Shown here: positions 1-6,356 of the stretch, in pieces | Layout of the letters: each line of letters opens with the position of its first letter | How positions within the stretch are numbered: the stretch's first letter is position 1 | NCBI GenBank assembly: GCA_030625445.1 | Contig: DAOUQU010000093.1 | Coordinates: 1 to 6,503, forward strand | Origin: Gammaproteobacteria bacterium | GTDB taxonomy: Bacteria > Pseudomonadota > Gammaproteobacteria > Chromatiales > Chromatiaceae | Reading direction: 5' to 3' | DNA: 6,503 bases | Notes under the pieces: generated by a model | Databases searched by the model: none | Told to the model about the DNA's origin: nothing | What the model saw: the letters and a program-made list of their open reading frames with translations, nothing else | Made by a program: the position numbers and the translations under genes

Positions 1-10
1 ATATGGTTCC

Positions 11-39
11 ATTATGGTTTCCAGGTTCGGGGCCGTCAA
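11..39 (-). promoter_or_regulatory. Candidate sigma-70 promoter firing leftward out of the window
   Basis: On the minus strand, TTGACG (bases 39 to 34) is followed after exactly 17 bases by CATAAT (bases 16 to 11). Each hexamer matches the sigma-70 consensus at 5 of 6 positions, and the spacer is ideal. Transcription would begin near base 4 or 5 and run out of the window, so the driven gene is not visible. It lies about 75 bases past the stop of the upstream leftward gene, which suggests the next gene has its own promoter instead of depending only on the operon. No convincing terminator hairpin with a T-run is seen between 40 and 115. The call rests on consensus match alone. Confidence 0.45.
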
Positions 40-115
40 GGAATTTTTTCAGTGGTTATGATGATCTCTTATGTCTGGAGCGAATGAAAAAACTATGGAG
101 TGAGCAACTTCTGAT

Positions 116-1285
116 TCAGTTGGAGTGATTGGCGATGAAGTGATGAAATAGCACAGGATTCAGCGCCTTGAGTTCAGTGCGCAGGTGCATAGAATCCGCT
201 CCCAGTCTATCCTTTTCCCGCTGCAGAGCGTAAAGCAGACGGTAATCTGCAGGCGTCTCTGCAGCTGGCGAGGGAAGCCAGCTGCTGAGGGCGGGGCGGA
301 TGATCAGCAGCCAGGCAGGGAAGAGGGAGGGCTCCAGTTCCGGCTCCAAATTCTGGAACAACTCCCAGGCCTGAATCAGGTCAAATGCGGCATCTGTCAG
401 CGCCAGAGCCGCCTGCTCCGGGATACGCCAACATAACTGGAAGCGGTCCAGCATCGCCTCGACTGGTCTTTGCAGCTGCTCGCAGGCGCGTCCGTGGCGC
501 TGCAACAGTACTGCGTGGCTGCGCCAATCAGTTTCTGCCTCCACCGCTTCGATCACCGCTATCCAATCCAGGTTGCGCAACGCGGTGTAGCTGCGGTGAA
601 GTTCCGCTTGCTGTGGATCAAACTTTCGATCTTCCAGCGTCTCGCCTAGACGCCGCCATAAAGGCTCCATAAAGGGACGGCTCTCCCTGCCCAGTATTTC
701 CAATGCCAGGGGCTGGATTTCATCCTGCAGATCGGCAAGCTCCTCTTCGGGATCCGTAATCGGAAGATCCTGCTGTTGCATCGCATCGAGCAGCAGTTCC
801 AGCTTGCCGAGCCGATGCTGTCCTGGATCGGTATGGTGGAGCTTCTCCAGCAGTTCTGCGGCTGCAGCTGCATCCCGCCGCCCCAGGGCCATGACAATAT
901 CATTGGCCAGGTTGGCGCCGGTGGTGTCCATGAACAGGTCCAGCTGGGGCTGCTCTTCGCTCTTGCAATAGCCTTCATGGAAGAGGCTGTTGAGGAGGTG
1001 ATCACTGCTGAAGCGCAGGGCGGCGCTTCCGCCCCATGGGTGATAGTCAAGTGGCGTAGGTTCCAGTCCCAGGGCGCGGGCGTAAATGACAGCCCGGGTG
1101 AGATCCTTGCGGATTTGTGGAAGATCTCCGCTCAACTTCTCATCCAACAGCTGCAGCTTGCCGTTGCGCCACTGTTCGTAGTCACTGTAGAGCAGACGCC
1201 CTTCGGCGAGAAGGAATTCCAGGGGAATGTATTCGCCCTGTTCCAGCAATAGCTGGTCGATCCGGTGTTGGATTTGGGGATTCAT
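116..1285 (-). CDS. Conserved-looking hypothetical helical protein, second gene of the dehydrogenase operon
   Basis: This gene encodes 389 residues of unknown function. I do not recognise a named domain. The protein looks soluble and mostly alpha-helical: there is no signal peptide or membrane segment, but many leucine/alanine/glutamate-rich stretches. An N-terminal helical block spans residues 1-70 (includes LLAEGRLLYSDYEQWRNGK). A helix-turn-helix-like pair at about 122-168 resembles a TPR-type hairpin, an acidic stretch lies at 178-190, and more helices fill 225-330. The few cysteines (107, 268, 285) do not form a metal-binding motif. ATG at 1285 follows the TAG of the large upstream dehydrogenase gene by 8 bases. 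No strong Shine-Dalgarno is visible, so translational coupling is likely. The tight spacing suggests a role with that enzyme, such as assembly factor, regulator or subunit, but this is inference from position only. The stop is TGA at 116-118. Codon structure is uninterrupted, so the gene looks intact. Confidence 0.85.
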   Translation of the reverse strand: MNPQIQHRIDQLLLEQGEYIPLEFLLAEGRLLYSDYEQWRNGKLQLLDEKLSGDLPQIRKDLTRAVIYARALGLEPTPLDYHPWGGSAALRFSSDHLLNSLFHEGYCKSEEQPQLDLFMDTTGANLANDIVMALGRRDAAAAAELLEKLHHTDPGQHRLGKLELLLDAMQQQDLPITDPEEELADLQDEIQPLALEILGRESRPFMEPLWRRLGETLEDRKFDPQQAELHRSYTALRNLDWIAVIEAVEAETDWRSHAVLLQRHGRACEQLQRPVEAMLDRFQLCWRIPEQAALALTDAAFDLIQAWELFQNLEPELEPSLFPAWLLIIRPALSSWLPSPAAETPADYRLLYALQREKDRLGADSMHLRTELKALNPVLFHHFIANHSN

Positions 1286-1293
1286 ATAGCTAT

Positions 1294-4200
1294 CTACAGC
1301 AGTACCCGCTCGATCCCCTGCGATTTGATCTCATCTATAAATCCCTGCTGCCAACTCTCACCAAGCAGCTGGTTGGCCATCTCCATGACGATGTAGTCGG
1401 TTTGCAGGCCGGTATCGTTGCGGTATTTCATGAGTCCCTGCTGACAGGCGGGGCAGGAGGTCAGCAGCTTCACCTCCTGCGGCTGTGCGTGGCTGCTTCC
1501 GGTCAGTGCGTTGATGCCGCTGCTCAGCTCTTCGCTTTTGCGAAAGCGCAGCTGGGTGGCGATATCGGGTCTCGAGGTGGCGAGAGTTCCTGATTCGCCG
1601 CAGCAGCGCTCGGAGAGCAGCACCTCGCTGCCTGTCAGCTGCTGCGCGACTTTCAGCGGAGCGTGGGTTTTCATCGGCGAGTGGCAGGGATCGTGGTAGA
1701 GATATTTTCTCCCCGTGGCGCCAGCGAGAGTGACTTCCTTTTCCAGCAGGTATTCATGGATGTCGAGCAGCCGGCAGCCGGGAAAGATCAGCTCGAATTC
1801 ATACTTCAGCAGTTGGTCCATGCAGGTGCCGCAGGAGACCACCACGGTGTTGATATCGAGATAGTTGAGGGTGTTGGCGATGCGGTGGAACAGCACGCGG
1901 TTCTCTGTGGTGATCTGCTTGCCGCGATCCGCCATGCCGTTGGATGTCTGCGGGTAGCCGCAGCAGAGATAGCCCGGCGGCAAAATCACCTGTGCGTCGT
2001 TGTGGTAGAGCATGGCGATGGTGGCCAGGCCGATGTCTGAAAAGAGGCGTTCAGAGCCGCAGCCTGGAAAGTAGAAGACCGCTTCATTGCTCTCCGCCTG
2101 CTGTGGCTGGCGAATGATCGGCACCCGGGTTTTGTCCTCCAGCTGCAGCGCCTCGCGGAAGCCCTGCTTGGGGAAATCGACCTCGATTGGCCGGCGCACC
2201 AGTTCGACAATCTGCGATGTGAGTGGCGGAATCCCGGTAGTCGCGGCCGGCAGCCTGGGTTTGAGCAGGCCGGCGGTTTTCGCCAGGCGATGGCCCAGGG
2301 TGATGCCCTTGAATCCCCACTTGGCCAGCAGGGTGTGCATCAGGCGGATGAGAGTGGGGTTGGTGGTATTGAGAAACGCCATGGCGGCGATCACAGCCGG
2401 GTTGCTGCGTTTTTTGCCGCGCTGTTCGAGAATCTTGCGCATGCGGATGGTGACTTCGCCGAAGTCGATATCGACCGGGCAGGGCGTCAGGCACTTGTGG
2501 CAGACGGTGCAGTGGTCGGCGACATCATTCATATCCTCGAAGTGGCGCAGCGCAATGCCCCGCCGGGTCTGCTCTTCGTAGAGAAAGGCCTCGATGATGA
2601 GCCCCGTGGCGAGGATCTTGTTGCGCGGCGAGTAGAGCATGTTGGCGCGCGGGATATGAGTCATGCACACCGGTTTGCACTTGCCGCAGCGCAGACAGTG
2701 TTTGATATCGTCATTGAGCAGACCCAGCTCGCTCGCTTCGAGGATGATCGCCTCCTGCTGCACCAGCTGCAGCGAGGGGGTGTAGGCGTTTTCGAGGCCG
2801 GAGCCCGGCATCAGCTTGCCGCGGTTGAAGTGCTGTTCGGGATCGACTAAATCTTTATAGGCGACGAATTGATCCAGTTTTTCATCGTCCAGATACTGGA
2901 TCTTGGTCAGGCCGATGCCGTGCTCGCCGGAGATCGCCCCATCCAATGACTTCACCAGCGCCATGATGCGCTCGACGATGAGGTCGGCCTGCTGCAGCAT
3001 GCGGTAGTTGTGGGAATGCACCGGAATGTTAGTGTGGACGTTGCCGTCGCCGGCATGCATGTGCAGCGCCACGAAGAGGCGCTCGCTGCGGATGCGTCGA
3101 TGAATTTTTTTGAGCCTGGCGCGCACCGGCTTCATATCCTGGCCGCTAAAGATACCGTCCAGGCGGGCGGCAATCTCGTTACGGTAGGAGTGGCGCAGGT
3201 CGCGGCGCAGCAGCAGGTCGATGAGGCGGTCGCCGGGTCGAATCCGTTCGATCTCGGCATCTGTCAGCAGCGTATGATGCATCGATGCAGCTTCATCCAT
3301 GTGTTCCAGAATCTGCTGCCAGCGTCCGCTGGCCTGCACCATGGCTTTGGTCGCTGCTCGCTGCTTGCCCCTGAGGATGGCGCTGTTCTCGTCAGACTCC
3401 TCGTAGGCGGCGATATGCCATAACTCTGGCATATCGCCCTGCAGGTACTCCAGCACCGCCTGTTTGATCGCCAGCTTGTTGCGGATCGACTCCTCGATGT
3501 TGATGCGCTCGATACCGAGACTGTAGTCGGCCAGGCGCTGCAGCGGAATGACGACGTCCTCGTTGATCTTGAAGGCGTTGGTGTGTGCGGAGATGGCCGC
3601 GGTGCGTGCGCGGTCGATCCAGAAGCGCCGCCGCGCTTCAGGCGAGGTGGCGATGAAGCCTTCCGCGTTGCGTTGATTGGCGAGCTGCACGATGCGCTCT
3701 GCAGCAGCCGAGAGTGCGTGCTCATCATCGGAGATGATGTCGGCGATCAGCACCATCCTGGGGCGTTCGCGTTTGGCCGCCTTGGTGGCGTACCTGACCG
3801 CCTTGACGTAGCGCTCGTCGAGATGCTCCAGGCCGGACATCGACACCTCCGGCAGACGATCGACATACTCCTTGAGTTCGATGATCGCCTCCACCGCAGT
3901 GGAGAGATCGTTGCCGAAGAACTCCAGGCAGACGGTACGCACATGCTCCGGCATGCGATGCAGGATGAAGGTGGCGGAGGTGATGAGCCCGTCGCAGCCC
4001 TCCTTTTGTACACCGGGAACTCCGCTGAGAAACTTGTCGGTGACATCCTTGCCGAGGCCGCTCTTGCGGAATGCGCTCCCCGGGATCTCCAGCATCTCGG
4101 TGCGAATCAGGGTCTTGTCGTCAGCTCTTCTCCAGCTGAGACGAAAAGTGACCGTTGGCTGTTCATGAATCTTGCCGAGATTGTGATTGATGCGCACTAC

Positions 4201-5133
4201 CTCCAGCAGCTCACCCTGCGGCGTCACCATTCTCCAGGAGGCGAGGTTGTCCAGCGTCGTCCCCCACAGCACTGCCTTCTTGCCGCCGGCATTCATGGCG
4301 ATATTGCCGCCAATGGTAGATGCGTCCTGCGAGGTGGGATCCACGGCAAAGGCGAGCCCATGCTGTGCGGCCAGATCGGAGACGCGCCGCGTGACGACGC
4401 CGGCCCCGCAGCTTACAGTGGCGACATCGCCCTCGACTCCCGGCAGGAGTGTTTGTTCAACGGCGGAGAGGCGTTCCAGTTTCTCTGTATTGATGATGGC
4501 GGCGCGGGTGTCCAGCGGCACTGCAGAGCCGGTATAACCGGTGCCGCCGCCTCGCGGAATGATGGTCAGGCCGCAGCTGATGCAGGCTGACACAATGGCT
4601 GCGACTTCCGACTCCCTCTCCGGCGAGATCACCACGAAGGGCATCTCGACGCGCCAGTCGGTGGCATCGGTGGAATGGGAGACCCGAGCCAGGCCGCCAA
4701 AGTCGATGTTGTCGCGCCGGGTGATGTTTTGCAGCGCCGTGAAGACATCCTCGCGCAGTTTGTTGTTGCGCTCGAAACAGTCGCCAAAACGGATCACGGC
4801 CTCGCGCGCCAACTGCAGCAGCTGCAGTGCCTCGTTATTCTCCTGCGCGCGGGACTCGAACTGGTCGAGGCGATGATGCAGCGCATCGAGCAGGCCCCTG
4901 CGCCGTTTGTAATCCGCCTGCAGATCATCCTGCAGATAGGGGTTGCGCGACACCACCCACATATCGCCCAGCACCTCGAATAGCATCTTCGCCGAGCGCC
5001 CCGTGGCGCGTGTCGAGCGCAGCTCTTCATGCAGCCGCCAGCCATCTTCTCCCAGGTAGCGGATAAAGATTTCCCGATCCGAAAAGGAGGTGTAGTTATA
5101 GGGTATTTCGCGAATGCGGCTCAAGTCTGTCAT
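1294..5133 (-). CDS. DUF3683-type FAD-linked oxidase fused to a [4Fe-4S] and double CCG-domain reductase module
   Basis: A 1279-residue probable flavin-dependent 2-hydroxyacid dehydrogenase (D-lactate or glycolate type). Residues 1-115, beginning [15 protein letters not shown], match my memory of the DUF3683 N-terminus. Residues about 160-305 form an FAD-binding domain (PCMH/vanillyl-alcohol oxidase type) with [12 protein letters not shown] (192-203) and [20 protein letters not shown] (265-284). The FAD-oxidase C-terminal part carries [10 protein letters not shown] (691-700) and [10 protein letters not shown] (735-744). Two ferredoxin motifs follow: Cys813/816/819/823 and Cys875/878/881/885. 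Two CCG domains close the protein: Cys1025, 1057-1058, 1101, 1104, then Cys1150, 1177-1178, 1227, 1230. No signal peptide or membrane helix is seen, so it is probably cytoplasmic. By analogy with GlcD/GlcF and Dld-II proteins, electrons would pass from FAD through Fe-S clusters to a quinone or other carrier; substrate and acceptor are not shown by the sequence. The ATG at 5133 fits the family N-terminus; the ribosome site is weak (GGA). TAAAAT at 5180-5175 is a possible -10 element with no good -35. The 389-residue gene follows after 8 bases. Confidence 0.93.
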   Translation of the reverse strand: MTDLSRIREIPYNYTSFSDREIFIRYLGEDGWRLHEELRSTRATGRSAKMLFEVLGDMWVVSRNPYLQDDLQADYKRRRGLLDALHHRLDQFESRAQENNEALQLLQLAREAVIRFGDCFERNNKLREDVFTALQNITRRDNIDFGGLARVSHSTDATDWRVEMPFVVISPERESEVAAIVSACISCGLTIIPRGGGTGYTGSAVPLDTRAAIINTEKLERLSAVEQTLLPGVEGDVATVSCGAGVVTRRVSDLAAQHGLAFAVDPTSQDASTIGGNIAMNAGGKKAVLWGTTLDNLASWRMVTPQGELLEVVRINHNLGKIHEQPTVTFRLSWRRADDKTLIRTEMLEIPGSAFRKSGLGKDVTDKFLSGVPGVQKEGCDGLITSATFILHRMPEHVRTVCLEFFGNDLSTAVEAIIELKEYVDRLPEVSMSGLEHLDERYVKAVRYATKAAKRERPRMVLIADIISDDEHALSAAAERIVQLANQRNAEGFIATSPEARRRFWIDRARTAAISAHTNAFKINEDVVIPLQRLADYSLGIERINIEESIRNKLAIKQAVLEYLQGDMPELWHIAAYEESDENSAILRGKQRAATKAMVQASGRWQQILEHMDEAASMHHTLLTDAEIERIRPGDRLIDLLLRRDLRHSYRNEIAARLDGIFSGQDMKPVRARLKKIHRRIRSERLFVALHMHAGDGNVHTNIPVHSHNYRMLQQADLIVERIMALVKSLDGAISGEHGIGLTKIQYLDDEKLDQFVAYKDLVDPEQHFNRGKLMPGSGLENAYTPSLQLVQQEAIILEASELGLLNDDIKHCLRCGKCKPVCMTHIPRANMLYSPRNKILATGLIIEAFLYEEQTRRGIALRHFEDMNDVADHCTVCHKCLTPCPVDIDFGEVTIRMRKILEQRGKKRSNPAVIAAMAFLNTTNPTLIRLMHTLLAKWGFKGITLGHRLAKTAGLLKPRLPAATTGIPPLTSQIVELVRRPIEVDFPKQGFREALQLEDKTRVPIIRQPQQAESNEAVFYFPGCGSERLFSDIGLATIAMLYHNDAQVILPPGYLCCGYPQTSNGMADRGKQITTENRVLFHRIANTLNYLDINTVVVSCGTCMDQLLKYEFELIFPGCRLLDIHEYLLEKEVTLAGATGRKYLYHDPCHSPMKTHAPLKVAQQLTGSEVLLSERCCGESGTLATSRPDIATQLRFRKSEELSSGINALTGSSHAQPQEVKLLTSCPACQQGLMKYRNDTGLQTDYIVMEMANQLLGESWQQGFIDEIKSQGIERVLL

Positions 5134-5213
5134 GGTGTCCGATATGTACGCGGCATGGTGTTACGCCAAGCTGGATTTTACAGGAATTAACGGGATGTTA
5201 CCCGTCGCGTTAT

Positions 5214-5240
5214 GAACCACAGATGCACACAGACTTAAAA
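5214..5240. repeat. Fragment of an ACCACAGATGCACACAGA-type dispersed repeat
   Basis: The stretch contains AACCACAGATGCACACAGA followed by CTTAAAA. I recall this phrase as a widespread intergenic repeat of environmental bacteria, usually with further ACACAGA units. Only one unit is present. It shares the rhythm AACCAC-GA--CACAC-GA with the AACCACGGAACACACGG tracts near 6186 and 6255 in this window, so the two may be relatives. The family assignment comes from memory, not a search. Confidence 0.5.
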
Positions 5241-5270
5241 CAATTGAATGGTGAAGTATTTGCAAAGCCC

Positions 5271-5358
5271 CGTCATTCCGGCATGTTTTAGCCGGAATCC
5301 ATTTTTCCTGGTCTGTAAGTGGCTGATTCTATGGATTCCGGCCTTCGCCGGAATGACG
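5271..5358. repeat. Paired CGTCATTCCGGC/GCCGGAATGACG inverted repeat (dRS3-like hairpin pair)
   Basis: Two related hairpins face each other. The left unit has stem ATTCCGGC (5275-5282) and GCCGGAAT (5291-5298) with an 8-base loop. The right unit has stem ATTCCGGC (5335-5342) and GCCGGAAT (5347-5354) with the 4-base loop CTTC. The outer ends CGTCATTCCGGC (5271-5282) and GCCGGAATGACG (5347-5358) are perfect reverse complements over 12 bases. The inner ends 5291-5302 and 5331-5342 are also perfect over 12 bases. The 28-base centre (5303-5330) is unique. This architecture matches the common proteobacterial GTCATTCCxGC...GCxGGAATCCA repeat class, similar in plan to neisserial dRS3 repeats. It carries no transposase and would need one in trans if mobile. 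Confidence 0.85.
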
Positions 5359-5443
5359 ATTTTTGGAGTTTTGCAGGAGGTTCTGGTATGTGTGTGAATA
5401 GCGGTATCTCAACAACCGCATGCCAGCATTGCCACCTGCATTT

Positions 5444-5512
5444 CGCGGCCAGATGGCCGCTCCCACAGCAAGTGCTGATGAGAGGCGTAGGAGTGGTCAT
5501 CTGACCACGAGG
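5444..5512. repeat. Inverted pair of REP elements with GTAG/GTGG heads (BIME-like)
   Basis: The right unit (5487-5512, plus strand) starts GTAG and forms the perfect stem GTGGTC-ATCT-GACCAC (5493-5508). The left unit (5466 to 5444, minus strand) starts GTGG and forms the perfect stem GCGGCC-AGAT-GGCCGC (plus-strand bases 5445-5460). The heads face each other across a 20-base spacer (5467-5486). The units differ at 5 of 23 aligned positions, and the four changes inside the stem occur as compensating base pairs, so the hairpin has been conserved in evolution. GTAG/GTGG heads next to an imperfect or perfect palindrome are the hallmark of REP sequences handled by RAYT (TnpA-REP, IS200/IS605-like) transposases. 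No RAYT gene is in the window. The pair lies 21 bases beyond the stop of the 182-residue gene, a typical 3' location. Confidence 0.8.
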
Positions 5513-5533
5513 AAATGGCTGCGATATCCCGGG

Positions 5534-6082
5534 TCAGGAGTTCCGGGGCTTGTCGATTTTCAGCGTCTCTCCCTGTATGACTTTGATCTCTCCGGGTGCT
5601 TCCAGGACATCCCTGGAACTGACATCTTTTCGAGCGCGGTAGAGGTAGCCGCCCAGAGCGCCTCCTGCAGTCGTGAGAATTGACAGCCCGAGCGTCATGG
5701 AGCCGATCAGCAGCATCAGAGCTCCGGCTCCGATGGCGCCGGCAAAAGCGGCTCCAACCTTGAAGCTGGCTTTGGCGTGGGTGGTTTTCGCCTCCCTGGC
5801 GATATCCTTCTGCGCCTGCTTGACGACGCGGGTCTTGGCGCGTTCGGCATTGACGCGTATTTTTTCGCGCTCTTTGGCAAATCTCCTGTCGGCCCTGGCA
5901 AGATGATCCTTGCGCAGATGAGCTGCCATGGAGTTGAACCAGAATGCAGCAACCACACTGATAAACAGCAGTGGTACTGCCAGGCGCAGCCAGCCATAAC
6001 CCTGCAAGTCATCAGGCGCCAGCAGCACCAGCGCCACAGTGACAATTTGAATCAAAAGAATTGCTAAAAAGTATTTAAGCAT
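5534..6082 (-). CDS. Hypothetical membrane protein with four predicted helices and a basic coiled segment
   Basis: A 182-residue protein that I cannot assign to a family. Hydrophobic segments lie at residues about 5-22, 31-49, 107-128 and 130-147; the last two are rich in glycine and alanine (AFAGAIGAGA, TTAGGALGGYLY). Between the second and third lies a long charged helix (52-106) rich in Lys, Arg, Glu and Ala, with coiled-coil character. The tail (148-182) is hydrophilic. The positive-inside rule puts both ends and the charged helix in the cytoplasm and only short loops outside, for example PDDLQGYG (23-30). No catalytic or metal motif is visible. The start is ATG at 6082; purines GGGGA sit only one base upstream, too close for an ideal ribosome site, and no better start is seen. 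The 5' part is duplicated in inverted orientation at 6357-6503. The downstream neighbour on the same strand is 400 bases away beyond several repeats, so co-transcription is doubtful. Confidence 0.8.
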   Translation of the reverse strand: MLKYFLAILLIQIVTVALVLLAPDDLQGYGWLRLAVPLLFISVVAAFWFNSMAAHLRKDHLARADRRFAKEREKIRVNAERAKTRVVKQAQKDIAREAKTTHAKASFKVGAAFAGAIGAGALMLLIGSMTLGLSILTTAGGALGGYLYRARKDVSSRDVLEAPGEIKVIQGETLKIDKPRNS

Positions 6083-6103
6083 GTCCCCGGATAACCGGAA
6101 AAT

Positions 6104-6337
6104 TTGTCATAACCATCATCGTCGCTATGCTGGCAGAAAATGGCGGGATGCGCTACCGCTTATGCCACCCCACGGTCTTTTTTTTAACCACGGAACACAC
6201 GGACCACACGGAAAGATTTTGTTTTCCTTCCGTGTATTCTGTGTGTTCCGTGGTTAAAAAAAAGACCGTGGGGAGGCATAATCGGTAGCGCATCCCACCA
6301 TTTTCTGCCAGCATAGCGACAATGATGGTCCTGACAA
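6104..6337. repeat. Composite intergenic palindrome built of two repeat motifs
   Basis: Arms 6104-6216 and 6225-6337 are gap-free reverse complements over 113 bases with 10 mismatches (about 91 percent identical), around an 8-base centre. Going inward, each arm contains: a unique-looking stretch (CGCTATGCTGGCAGAAAA, 6123-6140); a hairpin-like motif GGCGGGATGCGCT...TTATGCCACC (6142-6169; mirror 6272-6299); an eight-base T-run (6178-6185) mirrored by an eight-base A-run (6256-6263); and AACCACGGAACACACGG (6186-6202) mirrored by 6239-6255. The inner two motifs resemble dispersed intergenic repeats I recall from environmental gammaproteobacteria. The whole could extrude as a long cruciform. It holds no gene. 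Confidence 0.9.
6186..6255. repeat. AACCACGGAACACACGG-type repeat, mirrored copies
   Basis: The left copy reads AACCACGGAACACACGG, then ACCACACGGAAAGA. The right copy, read on the minus strand, gives AACCACGGAACACACAG, then AATACACGGAAGGA. Each copy has the short-period CACGGA rhythm typical of a repeat family common in environmental bacterial genomes (recognised from memory). The copies match perfectly over the outer 15 bases and diverge in the inner part at 6201/6240, 6204/6237, 6205/6236 and 6214/6227. Together they form the apex of the larger palindrome. Confidence 0.7.
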
Positions 6338-6356
6338 CATCTGACTGGCGCGAGGC

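Larger units (their letters stand above)
5134..5533. other. Repeat-rich intergenic region between two leftward genes
   Basis: This 400-base spacer contains no believable gene. It holds, in order: the presumed promoter/leader of the large dehydrogenase (about 5134-5210), a small hairpin ACGGG/CCCGT (5190-5205), a short AACCACAGATGCACACAGA repeat fragment, a paired CGTCATTCCGGC hairpin element, and an inverted pair of REP hairpins just past the stop of the upstream membrane-protein gene. The open frames here exist because the repeats lack stops. There is no clear intrinsic terminator with a T-run; the REP pair may serve as a 3' boundary for the membrane-protein transcript. Confidence 0.8.

Noticed and set aside
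1..12. Minus-strand ATG at base 12 as the start of the next leftward gene
   Set aside because: It overlaps the -10 element of the candidate promoter, and only four codons are visible, so it cannot be supported.
1..87. Open frame entering from the left on the plus strand, ending at TGA 85-87
   Set aside because: Only 28 codons with unremarkable composition and no recognisable motif; it overlaps the leftward promoter candidate.
3583..4590. A 335-codon open frame on the plus strand
   Set aside because: It lies wholly antisense inside the large dehydrogenase gene, opposite the FAD domain and its extension. Its translation has no family motifs, and the minus-strand frame is clearly the real gene.
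5190..5205. ACGGG/CCCGT hairpin as a terminator or operator
   Set aside because: Only a 5-base stem, with no T-run on either side and no known operator resemblance.
5288..5504. Small open frames on both strands (70 and 61 residues) containing SSFRRRPES and MDSGLRRNDD
   Set aside because: These peptides are the translation of the CGTCATTCCGGC repeat. The same phrases appear as spurious proteins in many genome annotations. There is no ribosome site or independent coding signal.
5214..5512. CRISPR array
   Set aside because: The repeats belong to different families, are not regularly spaced and have no shared direct repeat or cas gene nearby.
6178..6263. Central palindrome as a bidirectional intrinsic terminator
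   Set aside because: The polarity is wrong: on either strand the T-run comes before the stem and the A-run follows it. A terminator needs the stem followed by T. It also lies upstream of both genes, not after them.
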